From positions 194,046 to 258,045 of the forward strand of contig PBHE01000003.1 in NCBI GenBank assembly GCA_002719335.1: a DNA stretch of 64,000 nucleotides. The letters run 5' to 3'. Positions 20,304-30,021 of the stretch are shown here, piece after piece (within the stretch, counting starts at the first letter, position 1; each line of letters starts with the position of its first letter). The translations under genes and the position numbers were made by a program. The DNA comes from Acidimicrobiaceae bacterium (lineage in GTDB: Bacteria > Actinomycetota > Acidimicrobiia > Acidimicrobiales > Poriferisodalaceae). Under the pieces are notes generated by a model that did no database searches, was not told the DNA's origin, and saw only the letters and a program-made list of their open reading frames with translations.

Positions 20304-20314
20304 CACTTTAAGTG
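20304..20314. promoter_or_regulatory. Palindrome CACTTNAAGTG upstream of the small zinc-finger-like gene
   Basis: + strand CACTTTAAGTG; on the coding strand CACTTAAAGTG, identical to site upstream of acpP. Confidence 0.55.
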
Positions 20315-20356
20315 TTGTGCGCAATCTAGTCACTATTTGCGCGAAATTGGTGGATA

Positions 20357-20480
20357 TTCGCGCGAAGCGCGCGTGTAACTCGCGCGAGCCGCGCGAATTT
20401 GTTAAAACTTCGCGCGGTCTGCCGTTTTAGGGAACAAGCAGTGTCTCTTGATTAGATAGCATTTCGCGCGGTCCGCGCGA
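20357..20480. repeat. Cluster of CGCGCG palindromes in ettA-to-small-ORF intergenic region
   Basis: TTCGCGCGAA 20357-20366, CTCGCGCGAG 20379-20388, TTCGCGCGG 20409-20417, TTTCGCGCGGTCCGCGCGA 20462-20480. Confidence 0.8.
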
Positions 20481-22154
20481 TTATCTTGCTAGCGGCTTGT
20501 ATTTGATGGGTTTGGGCCCGGCGTCCCCGCCAACTTCTCTTTGATGGAAGGCCTCGTATTCCGAGAAATTTCCTTCAAACCATCGGACTTGGCTATTTCC
20601 CTCGAACGCAAGTACGTGTGTCGCGACTCGGTCAAGAAACCAGCGGTCGTGGCTAATCACGACTGCGCATCCCGGGAAAGCCTCTAACCCAGCCTCAAGA
20701 GCTCTAAGAGTGTCCACATCGAGATCGTTGGTGGGCTCATCCAGCAGCAGTACGTTGCCGCCGGCCTTGAGAACCTTCGCAAGCTGAACCCGATTTCGCT
20801 CCCCTCCCGATAGATCTCCAACTTTCTTTTGTTGGTCTGGTCCCTTGAAGTTGAACGAAGCAACGTAACTGCGGCCGTTGATTTCTCTATTTCCAACTTG
20901 AACGATGTCTAGTCCATCGGTGATTTCCTCGTAGACGGTATGTTCGTTGTGGAGATCATCGCGAGATTGACCTACGTACGCCAGATCTACCGTCGTTCCG
21001 ACAGTGATTGTTCCTGTGTCTGGCTGTTCTTGCCCGGTAATCATTCGGAAAAGGGTTGTTTTTCCAGCCCCGTTGGCGCCGACCACCCCCACGATTCCTG
21101 CCGGGGGCAAAATGAACGAAAGATCCTCGATTAAGAGACGATCGTCGAAACCTTTTCCAACGTTCTTCAGTTCAATTACCTGTTCGCCTAGCCGCCGGTT
21201 CATGGGAATACTGAGCTCTAGTTTTTCTTCGCGTTGCTCACCCGACTCGTGTTGGGCGAGGAGTTGGTCGTAAGCGGCGAGCCGAGCTTTACCCTTAGCT
21301 TGCCTGGCTCGAGGCGATAGCCGCACCCACTCAAGTTCCTGGGCCAAAGTGCGTTGACGAGCGTTGGATTGACGGTCTTCTGAAACGAGTCTGGCTTGTT
21401 TTTGCTCAAGCCAGCCGCTGTAATTCCCCTCATATGGGAAGGCATGCCCGTGGTCGAGTTCGAGAATCCAGCCCGCGACGTTGTCCAAGAAGTAGCGATC
21501 ATGGGTTACTGACATGACCGTCCCGTTGTAGTCCTTCAGGAATCGTTCTAGCCACGCGACGGATTCAGCATCTAGGTGATTGGTGGGTTCGTCCAACAAC
21601 AGAAGATCGGGATGAGATAACAACAGTCTGCACAACGCAACCCTGCGTCTCTCACCGCCGGAAAGGTTCGCGACGCCGGTGTCCCTCGCCGGGACTCGAA
21701 GAGCATCCATCGCGATTTCGACCTGTCTTTCCAGATCCCATGCGTTGGTTGATTCGATCTGATCTTCTAGCTCGGCTTGCATAGTGCCGACCTGATCTAA
21801 GTCAGCTTCGGGGTCGCCCCACATCGCTAACACTTCGTTGTATCGGTCGATAAGGGCTTGCGTCTCAGCGACGCCGTCCATCACGTTCTCATACACGTTT
21901 TTGTTTTCGTCCAAAGTGGGTTCCTGGGCAAGGAGCCCGACGGAAAATCCTGGGGTTAGTCGAGCTTCGCCCGTGAAGCCGTCATCTAGACCAGCCATGA
22001 TCCTCAACACCGACGATTTACCGGCGCCGTTGTGCCCGAGGACCCCAATCTTCGCACCGGGATAAAACGCGAGGGTCACGTCTTTGAGTACTTCGCGATC
22101 AGGGGGGTGAAACCTGCCGAGGTTGCGCATGGTGAAGATGAACTCAGTTGCCAT
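20481..22154 (-). CDS. ettA: ABC-F protein, energy-dependent translational throttle EttA
   Basis: Two ABC modules: GHNGAGKSSVLR, LSGGERRRVALCRLLLSHPDLLLLDEPTNHLDAESVAWLE; GANGAGKTTLFR, LSGGERNRVQLAKVLK; starts MATEFIFTMRNLGRF. Confidence 0.95.
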   Translation of the reverse strand: MATEFIFTMRNLGRFHPPDREVLKDVTLAFYPGAKIGVLGHNGAGKSSVLRIMAGLDDGFTGEARLTPGFSVGLLAQEPTLDENKNVYENVMDGVAETQALIDRYNEVLAMWGDPEADLDQVGTMQAELEDQIESTNAWDLERQVEIAMDALRVPARDTGVANLSGGERRRVALCRLLLSHPDLLLLDEPTNHLDAESVAWLERFLKDYNGTVMSVTHDRYFLDNVAGWILELDHGHAFPYEGNYSGWLEQKQARLVSEDRQSNARQRTLAQELEWVRLSPRARQAKGKARLAAYDQLLAQHESGEQREEKLELSIPMNRRLGEQVIELKNVGKGFDDRLLIEDLSFILPPAGIVGVVGANGAGKTTLFRMITGQEQPDTGTITVGTTVDLAYVGQSRDDLHNEHTVYEEITDGLDIVQVGNREINGRSYVASFNFKGPDQQKKVGDLSGGERNRVQLAKVLKAGGNVLLLDEPTNDLDVDTLRALEAGLEAFPGCAVVISHDRWFLDRVATHVLAFEGNSQVRWFEGNFSEYEAFHQREVGGDAGPKPIKYKPLAR

Positions 22155-22219
22155 TTATTTATTTCACTTCGCTAGGAGCCCCTGAGCATAAGGGCGGCGC
22201 GTCGCAAGGCCACTTGTAG

Positions 22220-22888
22220 TTAACGCAACGGAAAGCCAACTACACGTTCAAGATCATCTAGTGCCACCTGGGGATCTACAACCTTGATAGCGACCATCCC
22301 CAGATTCGCTGCCGGTTTGCAGTTGATTCCCAGATCGTCAAGGTACGCACAGTTTCGCGGATCGACACCTAATTCTGAACACGCCAATTCGTAAATTCGA
22401 ACGTCGGGCTTGCGAAGCCCAACCTTCGCCGATTCAACCACAACTTCGAACATTTCCATGATTTGAGCGACGGATGCAGCTTGCTCTGAAGTCCTCGCCA
22501 TCCCGGCTCCGTGGCCAGATTTCATATTGTTGGTGATGCAGCCGATACGGACCCGTTGTTTCAGGATCTCGAGTGCACGGACCATTTCAGGTCTGACGTT
22601 TCCGCTGAGGCACTCAAGCACTTTTTGGCCAGAAAGCTCTAGTCCGAAATCTGCCGCTTCGGCCTCAAATAGTTCGCAGAACTCTGAAATGTCGACTTCG
22701 CTTTTCTCCATTTTTGCCCAAGCGTTGTTATTCGGGTTGGTCGAGTTGATTCGTCGGATGGAATCAGCGGGTGCGCCAATCTCAGTCTCATAGCGAGAAA
22801 ACGCTTCAAACGGGCTGGTTGTGACGACTCCGCCGAAGTCGAATAGCACCGCATCGATTAAAGGTTCGTTCTTCACGAGCGGTGACAC
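22220..22888 (-). CDS. HAD-family hydrolase
   Basis: DAVLFDFGGVVTTSPFEAF motif I, CITNNMK motif II, KVGLRKPDVRIYELA, CAYLDDLGINCKPA motif IV. Confidence 0.9.
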   Translation of the reverse strand: MSPLVKNEPLIDAVLFDFGGVVTTSPFEAFSRYETEIGAPADSIRRINSTNPNNNAWAKMEKSEVDISEFCELFEAEAADFGLELSGQKVLECLSGNVRPEMVRALEILKQRVRIGCITNNMKSGHGAGMARTSEQAASVAQIMEMFEVVVESAKVGLRKPDVRIYELACSELGVDPRNCAYLDDLGINCKPAANLGMVAIKVVDPQVALDDLERVVGFPLR

Positions 22889-22910
22889 TAGTGGGCGATA
22901 GATTCAGAAC

Positions 22911-23684
22911 GTGCGTATCGCTACTTGGAATGTCAACAGCCTCAACGCACGTATGGAACGAGTAGATGAATGGCTCGACTATGCGTGTCCAGATGTGGTC
23001 TTGCTACAAGAGACGAAAATGTCTGATGAGCGATTTCCGTACGACCATTACTCGCGTCAGGGATATGAATCTGTTCACTTCGGCGAAGGGAGGTGGAACG
23101 GAGTCGCCATACTTTCACGAGTTGGCATAAAGGACCCTTTGACTGGTTTTGCAGACGGGGAGGACGCCGACCCGGAAGCCAGAATCATTTCAGGGACGTG
23201 CGGCGGGGTGCGTGTTTCATCGGTATATGTACCTAACGGCCGAGAAGTTGACCACGACCATTATCGGTACAAGTTGTCGTGGCTAGGTCGCCTCAGAACC
23301 CACCTAGAAATCAGTTGTGATCCCGATGACCTGGTGTTGGTTGGAGGCGACTACAACGTATGTCCAGATGATCGCGACGTTTGGGATCCTATGAACCCGG
23401 CGCCGCGCACTCACGTAACGTCAAAAGAACGAGCTGCTTTAGCGGACTTGGTGGATTGGGGATTGGTTGACGTATTTCGGCAGTTCTACGAAGACGAGGG
23501 ACTCTACTCATGGTGGGATTACCGAGATGGCGCCTTTCACAAGAAGATGGGTCTCCGCATTGATCTATTGATGGCAAGTGCGGCGCTCGCCAAGCGGGCA
23601 ACGTTCTGTCTTGTGGACCGGACTGCCCGCAAGGGAACCAAGCCTTCAGACCATGCGCCAGTTTTTGTTGATATTGATAGCTGA
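22911..23684 (+). CDS. xthA: Exodeoxyribonuclease III
   Basis: MRIATWNVNSLNAR, DVVLLQETKM, GGDYNVCPDDRDVWDP, SDHAPVFVDID. Confidence 0.95.
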   Translation: MRIATWNVNSLNARMERVDEWLDYACPDVVLLQETKMSDERFPYDHYSRQGYESVHFGEGRWNGVAILSRVGIKDPLTGFADGEDADPEARIISGTCGGVRVSSVYVPNGREVDHDHYRYKLSWLGRLRTHLEISCDPDDLVLVGGDYNVCPDDRDVWDPMNPAPRTHVTSKERAALADLVDWGLVDVFRQFYEDEGLYSWWDYRDGAFHKKMGLRIDLLMASAALAKRATFCLVDRTARKGTKPSDHAPVFVDIDS

Positions 23685-23832
23685 TCCCCCGATGGTCCAG
23701 TGTTCGAGACGGCCAAAGTGACTTTTCGTCGTGACCGGACAAATACCACAAAGTCGCTCTACCGGGCGTCGTGGAGTCCGATCACTTGTCCCACGTAACA
23801 CAAACAGCGACAGGACTGAGTTGAAGAAGGCA

Positions 23833-25782
23833 TTAGCGCTCAGCGATTACGGCCAAGATCTCCGGGCCGATTCGATTCAGCCGAGACTTACCCAGGCCTG
23901 TAACCATCTCTAACTGAGAAATCGTCGTTGGGGCTGCCTCCGCTACTTTGGCGATCAAACGATCGGGTAGCAGAGCAGCCGGTTCGATGCGCCGCGATCG
24001 TGCGGTACGTTCAATCCAGTCTCGTAACCGTCGATCGCGAAGAGCCGTTTCGGTATCGAGTTCAACGCCGAGGATCTTTCGTGCTTTGGCCAAGTGTCTG
24101 GCTGTGCGTTCTCCGGAAGGTCGCGTCGGCCGCTGATCTGCCGTCTCAATGAGTCGAAGCCATGGAGACGGTTCACGGCTTTGCAGCCGTTCACCTGTGC
24201 GTCGTGTCCGCGCCCAAGTCAAATGAAGCTGCTGTTGAGCGCGAGAAATCGCTACGTAGAAGAGACGCCGTTCCTCAGGATCATCGGATCGAATTGGGAC
24301 TAACCCGGTTTCCACCCCAGCAATGATGACGCAAGGCCACTCAAGACCCTTCGCTGCATGAAAGGTAACCAGATCGACCCCGTCCTCTTCATGGTCAAGA
24401 TCACCAGGTCGCAGTGTGCGAAGCCAATCACGAAAGCCGGACCCATCAGCGTGCGCATGTTCACTGGCGTACTGAACGGCGAGTTCCGCAACCCGACTTT
24501 GCGGGCCGTGGTCGAACTCATCAAATAAGTCCGCCGCTAGTGTCGCAAGTTCGTTGCCGGCGCTGCATAGGCGATCGATTACATCTTGAACTTCAGGGAG
24601 CTTGAGCACGCCTCCTTGGCCTCGGAGTCTGTGCGGCACCTGGAATTGGCTTAGAGCGCGAGCGATGACTTGGAGTTGTTCGTTTGTGCGAGCTAGCACC
24701 GCGTGTCTCGACCACCGTGTTTCGGGAAGCCGCTCCTGGCGTAAATACCGCGAGATGCCAACCGCCTCTTCCCACTCGTCGCTGAAGTCGGCCGTGGTTG
24801 GAAATTGCCTATCTTCGATTTCGGGATCGGATTCACTTGAGGTGCGACCGAGAACCGCCTTAGCCGCGCGAATGATCTGTGGCTGACTTCGATGGTTAGT
24901 TGTCAGTACTTCTGTCCCCGCGGAAGGAAAGTCCGCACAGAAATTAATTAAATGTTCTGCGTCCGCGCCGTTCCAACCGTAAATGGCTTGGTCTGGGTCG
25001 CCAACTACACACAAATCTGTCCGTTCGCCGACCCATTGTCTTAGAAGATTGAATTGGGTTTGGTTGAGGTCCTGGTATTCGTCTACGAACAGGTGTCGGA
25101 ACACCCAATGTTGGGCATCTCGGAACGCATCGTCATTCCGTAATAGTTCGGTGCACTCAACCAAAATGTCATCGAAGTCCAAGAGCCCGCGGCGGCGCTT
25201 GTAGGCCATATATGACCGGTGCAGTTCTGCTATTTGGCGTGCTTGAGTGTCTCCTACTCTTCCCCTGCCTGACCCATTTCTGTATTCGTCGGGAGTCAAT
25301 GCTTGGGAACAAGCCCAGTCGATTTCCGCCGCTGCCATGTTCAGCCGTAGATTCGGAAAATCTCCAATCAATTCCCTCAACAATGGTCGCCGTCCCGCTA
25401 GCACAACAGGCTGTCGTTTTCCACGGTCAGATCGATACTGTCGGATTTGTGCCAACGCGACAGCATGGAATGTGCCGACTGCTCCTAAGTCGCGAATACC
25501 CATTCGATTAAGCCGCGACTTGAGCTGATTCGCAGCCCGTCGGGTGAAGGTGAGAGCAAGGACCCGACGCGCATCAATGCTCCCGTCGGCGATGCGACGG
25601 GCGATCCGATTGGTGAGTACACGAGTTTTTCCTGAACCTGGCCCCGCGAGAATCCGTAACGGTGCTTCGTCGGAATCCACTGCTCGTTGCTGCTCAAGAT
25701 CCAGCCGATCAAATCGAGCATCCGGGGTACGTGAAGTGAAGGCAAGAAAGCCAAGTTCCTCGGTGTCCTTCGGCGTTCCCAT
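23833..25782 (-). CDS. UvrD/PcrA-type ATP-dependent DNA helicase with C-terminal HRDC domain
   Basis: LNLEQQRAV-like LDLEQQRAVDSDEAPLRILAGPGSGKTRVLTNRI, VDEYQDLNQTQFNLL, GDPDQAIYGWNGAD, TFHAAKGLEWPCVIIAGVE; C-terminal DRRLRDWIERTARSRRIEPAALLPDRLIAKVAEAAP; ATG 25782 preferred. Confidence 0.92.
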   Translation of the reverse strand: MGTPKDTEELGFLAFTSRTPDARFDRLDLEQQRAVDSDEAPLRILAGPGSGKTRVLTNRIARRIADGSIDARRVLALTFTRRAANQLKSRLNRMGIRDLGAVGTFHAVALAQIRQYRSDRGKRQPVVLAGRRPLLRELIGDFPNLRLNMAAAEIDWACSQALTPDEYRNGSGRGRVGDTQARQIAELHRSYMAYKRRRGLLDFDDILVECTELLRNDDAFRDAQHWVFRHLFVDEYQDLNQTQFNLLRQWVGERTDLCVVGDPDQAIYGWNGADAEHLINFCADFPSAGTEVLTTNHRSQPQIIRAAKAVLGRTSSESDPEIEDRQFPTTADFSDEWEEAVGISRYLRQERLPETRWSRHAVLARTNEQLQVIARALSQFQVPHRLRGQGGVLKLPEVQDVIDRLCSAGNELATLAADLFDEFDHGPQSRVAELAVQYASEHAHADGSGFRDWLRTLRPGDLDHEEDGVDLVTFHAAKGLEWPCVIIAGVETGLVPIRSDDPEERRLFYVAISRAQQQLHLTWARTRRTGERLQSREPSPWLRLIETADQRPTRPSGERTARHLAKARKILGVELDTETALRDRRLRDWIERTARSRRIEPAALLPDRLIAKVAEAAPTTISQLEMVTGLGKSRLNRIGPEILAVIAER

Positions 25783-25839
25783 TTCGCTGACGCTATCGCT
25801 TAGGTGGGACTGCCTGTCCCTTCCGTCTACTCTCAACCT

Positions 25840-26544
25840 ATGGCGTCGTCCCTTCGTGTCGTGAGTCTGGTGCCTAGCGTCACTGAGACTTTGCTTTCCT
25901 GGGGAATTGAACCGGTCGCCTGCACTCGATTCTGTGAGCAACCAAGTATCGATCATGTCGGAGGCACGAAAGACCCCAACCTTGACGCGATTGAGAAATT
26001 AAAACCCGATCTCGTCGTCGTCGATCGTGAAGAGAACCGTCTCGAGGATTACCAAGCGCTAATGAGTCGAGGTATCGAGATGGAGTCATTACATGTAGCG
26101 TCCCTTGACGATGTCGACTCGGAGATGCGTCGCTTGGCAGCGCGCCTTGGCGTCGACTGGTCGCATGTTCTTAGCGCACCGCGCCCCAGTCGCGAGTTAA
26201 GGGCTTTTGTCCCTATATGGCGACAGCCATGGATGACCATCGGCGCTAATACCTACGGAGCCTCGGTCTTGAGTCATCTGGGCGTCGACGTGCTTTTTGC
26301 AGATTTAGATGACCCTTATCCGATAATCGAAGAGCGACAATTGGTAGACACCGAAATTGATGTGGTGTTGGCGCCCAGCGAACCGTACCCATTCGGCGAA
26401 CGACATATTGAACTGCTGAAATCCATCGCCCCTGCTGTACTTGTCGATGGTCAAGATCTTTTTTGGTGGGGAGCGAGAACAGCTGTCGCAATTGAGCGAC
26501 TTGATCAAAACTTAGAAGCGGCGATCGATGGAGGTCGACGATGA
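25840..26544 (+). CDS. BtuF-like periplasmic-binding-fold protein (cobalamin-binding-like), no signal peptide evident
   Basis: RVVSLVPSVTETLLSWG...VACTRFCEQPS..VGGTKDPNLDAIEKLKPDLVVVDREENRLEDYQAL. Confidence 0.85.
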   Translation: MASSLRVVSLVPSVTETLLSWGIEPVACTRFCEQPSIDHVGGTKDPNLDAIEKLKPDLVVVDREENRLEDYQALMSRGIEMESLHVASLDDVDSEMRRLAARLGVDWSHVLSAPRPSRELRAFVPIWRQPWMTIGANTYGASVLSHLGVDVLFADLDDPYPIIEERQLVDTEIDVVLAPSEPYPFGERHIELLKSIAPAVLVDGQDLFWWGARTAVAIERLDQNLEAAIDGGRR

Positions 26545-27437
26545 TGCCACAAATGTCTGGAATAGCTTGCAACGGTGATGTCGAACTGCATTTCGATGCT
26601 CATGGCGACAGCTCAAACCCTCCGGTTCTGTTCATCAACGGTCTGGGCAGTCAATCGATCAATTTTCTCCCAGCATGGATCAACGGCTTCTGTCAGGGTG
26701 GCTTTTACGTCATCCGTATGGACAACCGAGACGTCGGGTTGTCATCGAAGACGCCCGGCGAGCCAGAAAGTATTGATGCGGCTCTTGAACAATGGGCGAA
26801 AACTCGTTCACTCGGCGATTTTCACGCGCCCTACGACTTGTCCGACATGGCTATGGATTGCCTGGCAGTATTGGACGCTCTAGAGATAAAGCAAGCTCAT
26901 GTGTGGGGTATGTCCATGGGCGGAATGATCGTTCAAACTCTGGCGATCAATCACGCTGCTCGACTGCTATCGATGACGACGGTCATGTCAACCACAGGCG
27001 AAATCGGGGTCGGTCAGTCAACTCCGGAGGCCGCTGTCGGACTAGTGCCCACGGGCGACGACAGGTACAGCGTCATCAAGAACGCGGTTGAGGCACGTCG
27101 GCTTCATGGTGGCGCTTTATTTGATGAGGAGTGGGCGTTTTCTCTAGAGGAAGCCGCCTACGACAGATGCCACCATCCAAATGGCCGAGCGTGGCAAGTA
27201 TTGGCGGTCTTGGCTTCGGGTTCTCGAGCCGAGCAACTTCGCTCTATCACCGTGCCTACTATGGTCATCCACGGCAGGATGGATCCTCTCATCCAGTTGG
27301 ATGGCGGTGAAGCGACCGCGACGTTGATACCTGACGCGGAACTAGTCGTATACGACCAAATGGGTCATGATACTCCCGAACCATTGTGGGACTCCTACGT
27401 AGCTGACTTACAACGATTGGCGGTTCGAGCACAGTGA
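26541..27437 (+). CDS. Alpha/beta hydrolase
   Basis: PVLFINGLGSQ, VWGMSMGGMIVQTLAI nucleophile elbow; ATGATG start overlapping upstream stop. Confidence 0.9.
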   Translation: MMPQMSGIACNGDVELHFDAHGDSSNPPVLFINGLGSQSINFLPAWINGFCQGGFYVIRMDNRDVGLSSKTPGEPESIDAALEQWAKTRSLGDFHAPYDLSDMAMDCLAVLDALEIKQAHVWGMSMGGMIVQTLAINHAARLLSMTTVMSTTGEIGVGQSTPEAAVGLVPTGDDRYSVIKNAVEARRLHGGALFDEEWAFSLEEAAYDRCHHPNGRAWQVLAVLASGSRAEQLRSITVPTMVIHGRMDPLIQLDGGEATATLIPDAELVVYDQMGHDTPEPLWDSYVADLQRLAVRAQ

Positions 27438-28054
27438 GTAAAGAACACATCATCACGGACATTGGTCGACTTGAAACTCTTTATGGCGAAGCGACACCCA
27501 GAGCGGTCACCAAGGAGCTCAGGTACCTCAATTCGGAGTATCGAACGTTTGTCGAAGCGGCACCCTTTATGGCAGTAGCGACCGTTGGAAGCGAAGGTCT
27601 TGATTGTTCCCCCCGGGGGGATCGAGGCAGTATCGCTCGGGTCGTGGACGAAAAAACCGTTCAGTTTGCAGACCGAAGAGGCAACAATCGCCTCGATACA
27701 TTGCGAAACATCGTTCAGGACAACCGGATTGGGCTCTTATTCTTGGTTCCGGGAGTATCAGAAACGATGCGGATAAACGGCCGAGCAATCATTTCGGTGG
27801 CCCCTGATCTACTTGCCTCCTTTTCTGTTGACGGTAAGGCGCCCAGATCGGTCGTCGAGGTAACTGTCGAGCAAGCATATTTCCAGTGCTCGAAGGCTCT
27901 AGTTCGGTCGAGAATTTGGGATAAAGAAAATCAATTAGCTGAAACTGACGTGCCAACTGCAGGACAGATGTTAGGAGCCACGGTCAGTGACGACTTCGAC
28001 CCAGACGAATACGACAAGGCATCGCAGCAGCGACAGGGTGACGAACTTTGGTAA
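27434..28054 (+). CDS. Pyridoxamine 5'-phosphate oxidase-family FMN-binding protein
   Basis: FMAVATVGSEGLDCSPRGDRGSIARVVDEKTVQFADRRGNNRLDTLRNIVQDNRIGLLFLVPGVSETMRINGRA. Confidence 0.88.
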   Translation: MSKEHIITDIGRLETLYGEATPRAVTKELRYLNSEYRTFVEAAPFMAVATVGSEGLDCSPRGDRGSIARVVDEKTVQFADRRGNNRLDTLRNIVQDNRIGLLFLVPGVSETMRINGRAIISVAPDLLASFSVDGKAPRSVVEVTVEQAYFQCSKALVRSRIWDKENQLAETDVPTAGQMLGATVSDDFDPDEYDKASQQRQGDELW

Positions 28055-28124
28055 GTCGCTGCGTCACTCGATGCGGGGCTTTAAGGAGCTACTAGGTTGA
28101 TCTTGTCGTCAGAGGGAGATTCAT

Positions 28125-29270
28125 ATGGGGCCGCTTCAAGGAATTCGAGTCATAGAACTTCAAGGTATTGGCCCCGGCCCGTTCTGCGGAATGATGCTCA
28201 GTGACATGGGAGCCGAGGTCATCCGCGTCGATCGAGCCGGGAACGTCTCAGGCGGAGACGCTCAGAACCCACCGATCGACGTTTTGGCGAGAGGCCGATC
28301 GTCCATTGGGGTCGATCTCAAAAATCCTGACGGAGTGGAAGTTGTCCTTCGACTAGTGGAGACAGCGGATGCTCTGATCGAAGGTTTCCGGCCAGGTGTG
28401 ATGGAACGTCTGGGTATTGGCCCTGAAGAATGTCTCGCTAGAAACCCGAAACTCGTCTTTGGGCGAATGACTGGATGGGGCCAAGAGGGTCCCTACGCCA
28501 TGGCAGCTGGACACGACATCAACTACATCGCTCTAGCCGGCGCCCTTGAACCCATCGGACGCAATGGAGAAGCTCCGGTACCCCCGCTAAACCTGGTGGG
28601 TGACTTTGGCGGCGGTGGCATGTTGCTGGCTTTCGGAGTGGCTTGTGGAATTGTGGAAGCTCAGCGCTCAGGCCAGGGTCAGGTAGTCGACGCCGCGATG
28701 GTGGACGGTGCGGCCAGCCTGATGGCGATGTTTCATTCCATGCGCGCATTGGGAATCTGGAACGACGAGCGCGGAACCAATCTTCTCGACACCGGTAGTC
28801 ACTTTTATGATGTCTACGAATGTGCTGATGGGCGATACATCTCGATCGGATCTATCGAGCCGCAGTTCTATGCGGAGCTGATGCGGCTCACTGATCTTGA
28901 AACAGATGAAGACTTTGCGAAACAAATGAAACGGAGCTCCTGGCCAGAATTAAAAGAACGAATTTCCGATATTTTCAAAACCCGGACAAGAGATGAGTGG
29001 TGCGAGATCATGGACGCCACCGACGTCTGCTTCGCTCCCGTGCTCACACTTGCAGAAGCGCCCCAGCATCCCCACAACCAGCACCGGGAAGTGTTCACGG
29101 AGCTTTCCGGCGTGATGCAGCCAAACCCGTCTCCGCGATTTAGTCGAACCGAGGCAAGAATCCAAAGCCCTCCAGCTCATCCTGGGCAACACACTGATGA
29201 GGTGCTTCACTCCGCTGGCTATGACCTCGACGACGTTGTCAAGCTCCGTGATACGGGAGCGGTGGCCTGA
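28125..29270 (+). CDS. CaiB/BaiF-family CoA-transferase (alpha-methylacyl-CoA racemase-like)
   Basis: LQGIRVIELQGIGPGPFCGMMLSDMGAEVIRVDR; GRSSIGVDLKNPDG; GRMTGWGQEGPYAMAAGHDINYIALAGAL. Confidence 0.93.
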   Translation: MGPLQGIRVIELQGIGPGPFCGMMLSDMGAEVIRVDRAGNVSGGDAQNPPIDVLARGRSSIGVDLKNPDGVEVVLRLVETADALIEGFRPGVMERLGIGPEECLARNPKLVFGRMTGWGQEGPYAMAAGHDINYIALAGALEPIGRNGEAPVPPLNLVGDFGGGGMLLAFGVACGIVEAQRSGQGQVVDAAMVDGAASLMAMFHSMRALGIWNDERGTNLLDTGSHFYDVYECADGRYISIGSIEPQFYAELMRLTDLETDEDFAKQMKRSSWPELKERISDIFKTRTRDEWCEIMDATDVCFAPVLTLAEAPQHPHNQHREVFTELSGVMQPNPSPRFSRTEARIQSPPAHPGQHTDEVLHSAGYDLDDVVKLRDTGAVA

Positions 29271-29308
29271 GATCTGACTCGGACTCCGAAGGTGCGGCGC
29301 CGGCGGGT

Positions 29309-29626
29309 TTGCCGAGAAACCTCGTGCCCCTGTACATAGAGGCTCAAGACATCGTCGAGCGGTCACCGGCATCGGCCTGTGCGATATTGAGGATCCTTAT
29401 TGAGGCCGTTATTCGCGATAGAGGCCTGCGCGGCCGACATATCGTGCGTGACGTGGGAACGCTGGTCGATCAAGGTGCCCCGGTCGGACTACTTAGAGCC
29501 CTCGACGTCGTCGCAATGAGTGAGGAAGCAGCCGAGACGCCAGCGGAATTGAGGCTGACTGACGGGCATAGCGACGCACAGAACTTGGTGATGTTTCTCC
29601 ACTTGCTTGCCGATCAGACAGCCTGA
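29309..29626 (+). CDS. Small DUF4145-like protein
   Basis: LYIEAQDIVERSPASACAILRILIEAVIRDRGLRGRHIVRDVGTLVDQG; weak family recognition, TTG start. Confidence 0.6.
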   Translation: MPRNLVPLYIEAQDIVERSPASACAILRILIEAVIRDRGLRGRHIVRDVGTLVDQGAPVGLLRALDVVAMSEEAAETPAELRLTDGHSDAQNLVMFLHLLADQTA

Positions 29627-29633
29627 TGGTCGA

Positions 29634-29990
29634 GTGCTGAGTTCGCTTCATCTCATTGCGTGCTGGGTTGTTGTCATAGGAAATGGCATTGCCGGCGCTT
29701 GGGCTTTGGCCTCGGGGCGACTACCGAGCCTTAGTGGTCCCCAGCTTTGGAGGTTCACAGCTTTCGTTGAAACCTCGGTTTTTGTGCAGGTCACTCTGGC
29801 CGCGATACACCTCAACGCCGAGAACCGTGGGCCGGAGACTTTTCACGTCTTCTACGGTGTTCTTACAGCAACGACCGTTGGTATTCTTTACAGCTACAGA
29901 CACCAACTCAGAGGCCGGCTCCACATCCTCTACGGGTGGGGTGGCCTGTTCATCATGGGCCTCGGAATTCGCGCATTGGTCCTGCTGTGA
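29634..29990 (+). CDS. Small integral membrane protein
   Basis: Four hydrophobic stretches in 118-127 aa; possible start GTG 29634 (ORF track TTG 29607). Confidence 0.65.
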   Translation: MLSSLHLIACWVVVIGNGIAGAWALASGRLPSLSGPQLWRFTAFVETSVFVQVTLAAIHLNAENRGPETFHVFYGVLTATTVGILYSYRHQLRGRLHILYGWGGLFIMGLGIRALVLL

Positions 29991-30021
29991 CTTCTCTTCG
30001 ACCGAAAAGCTAACAAAATAT

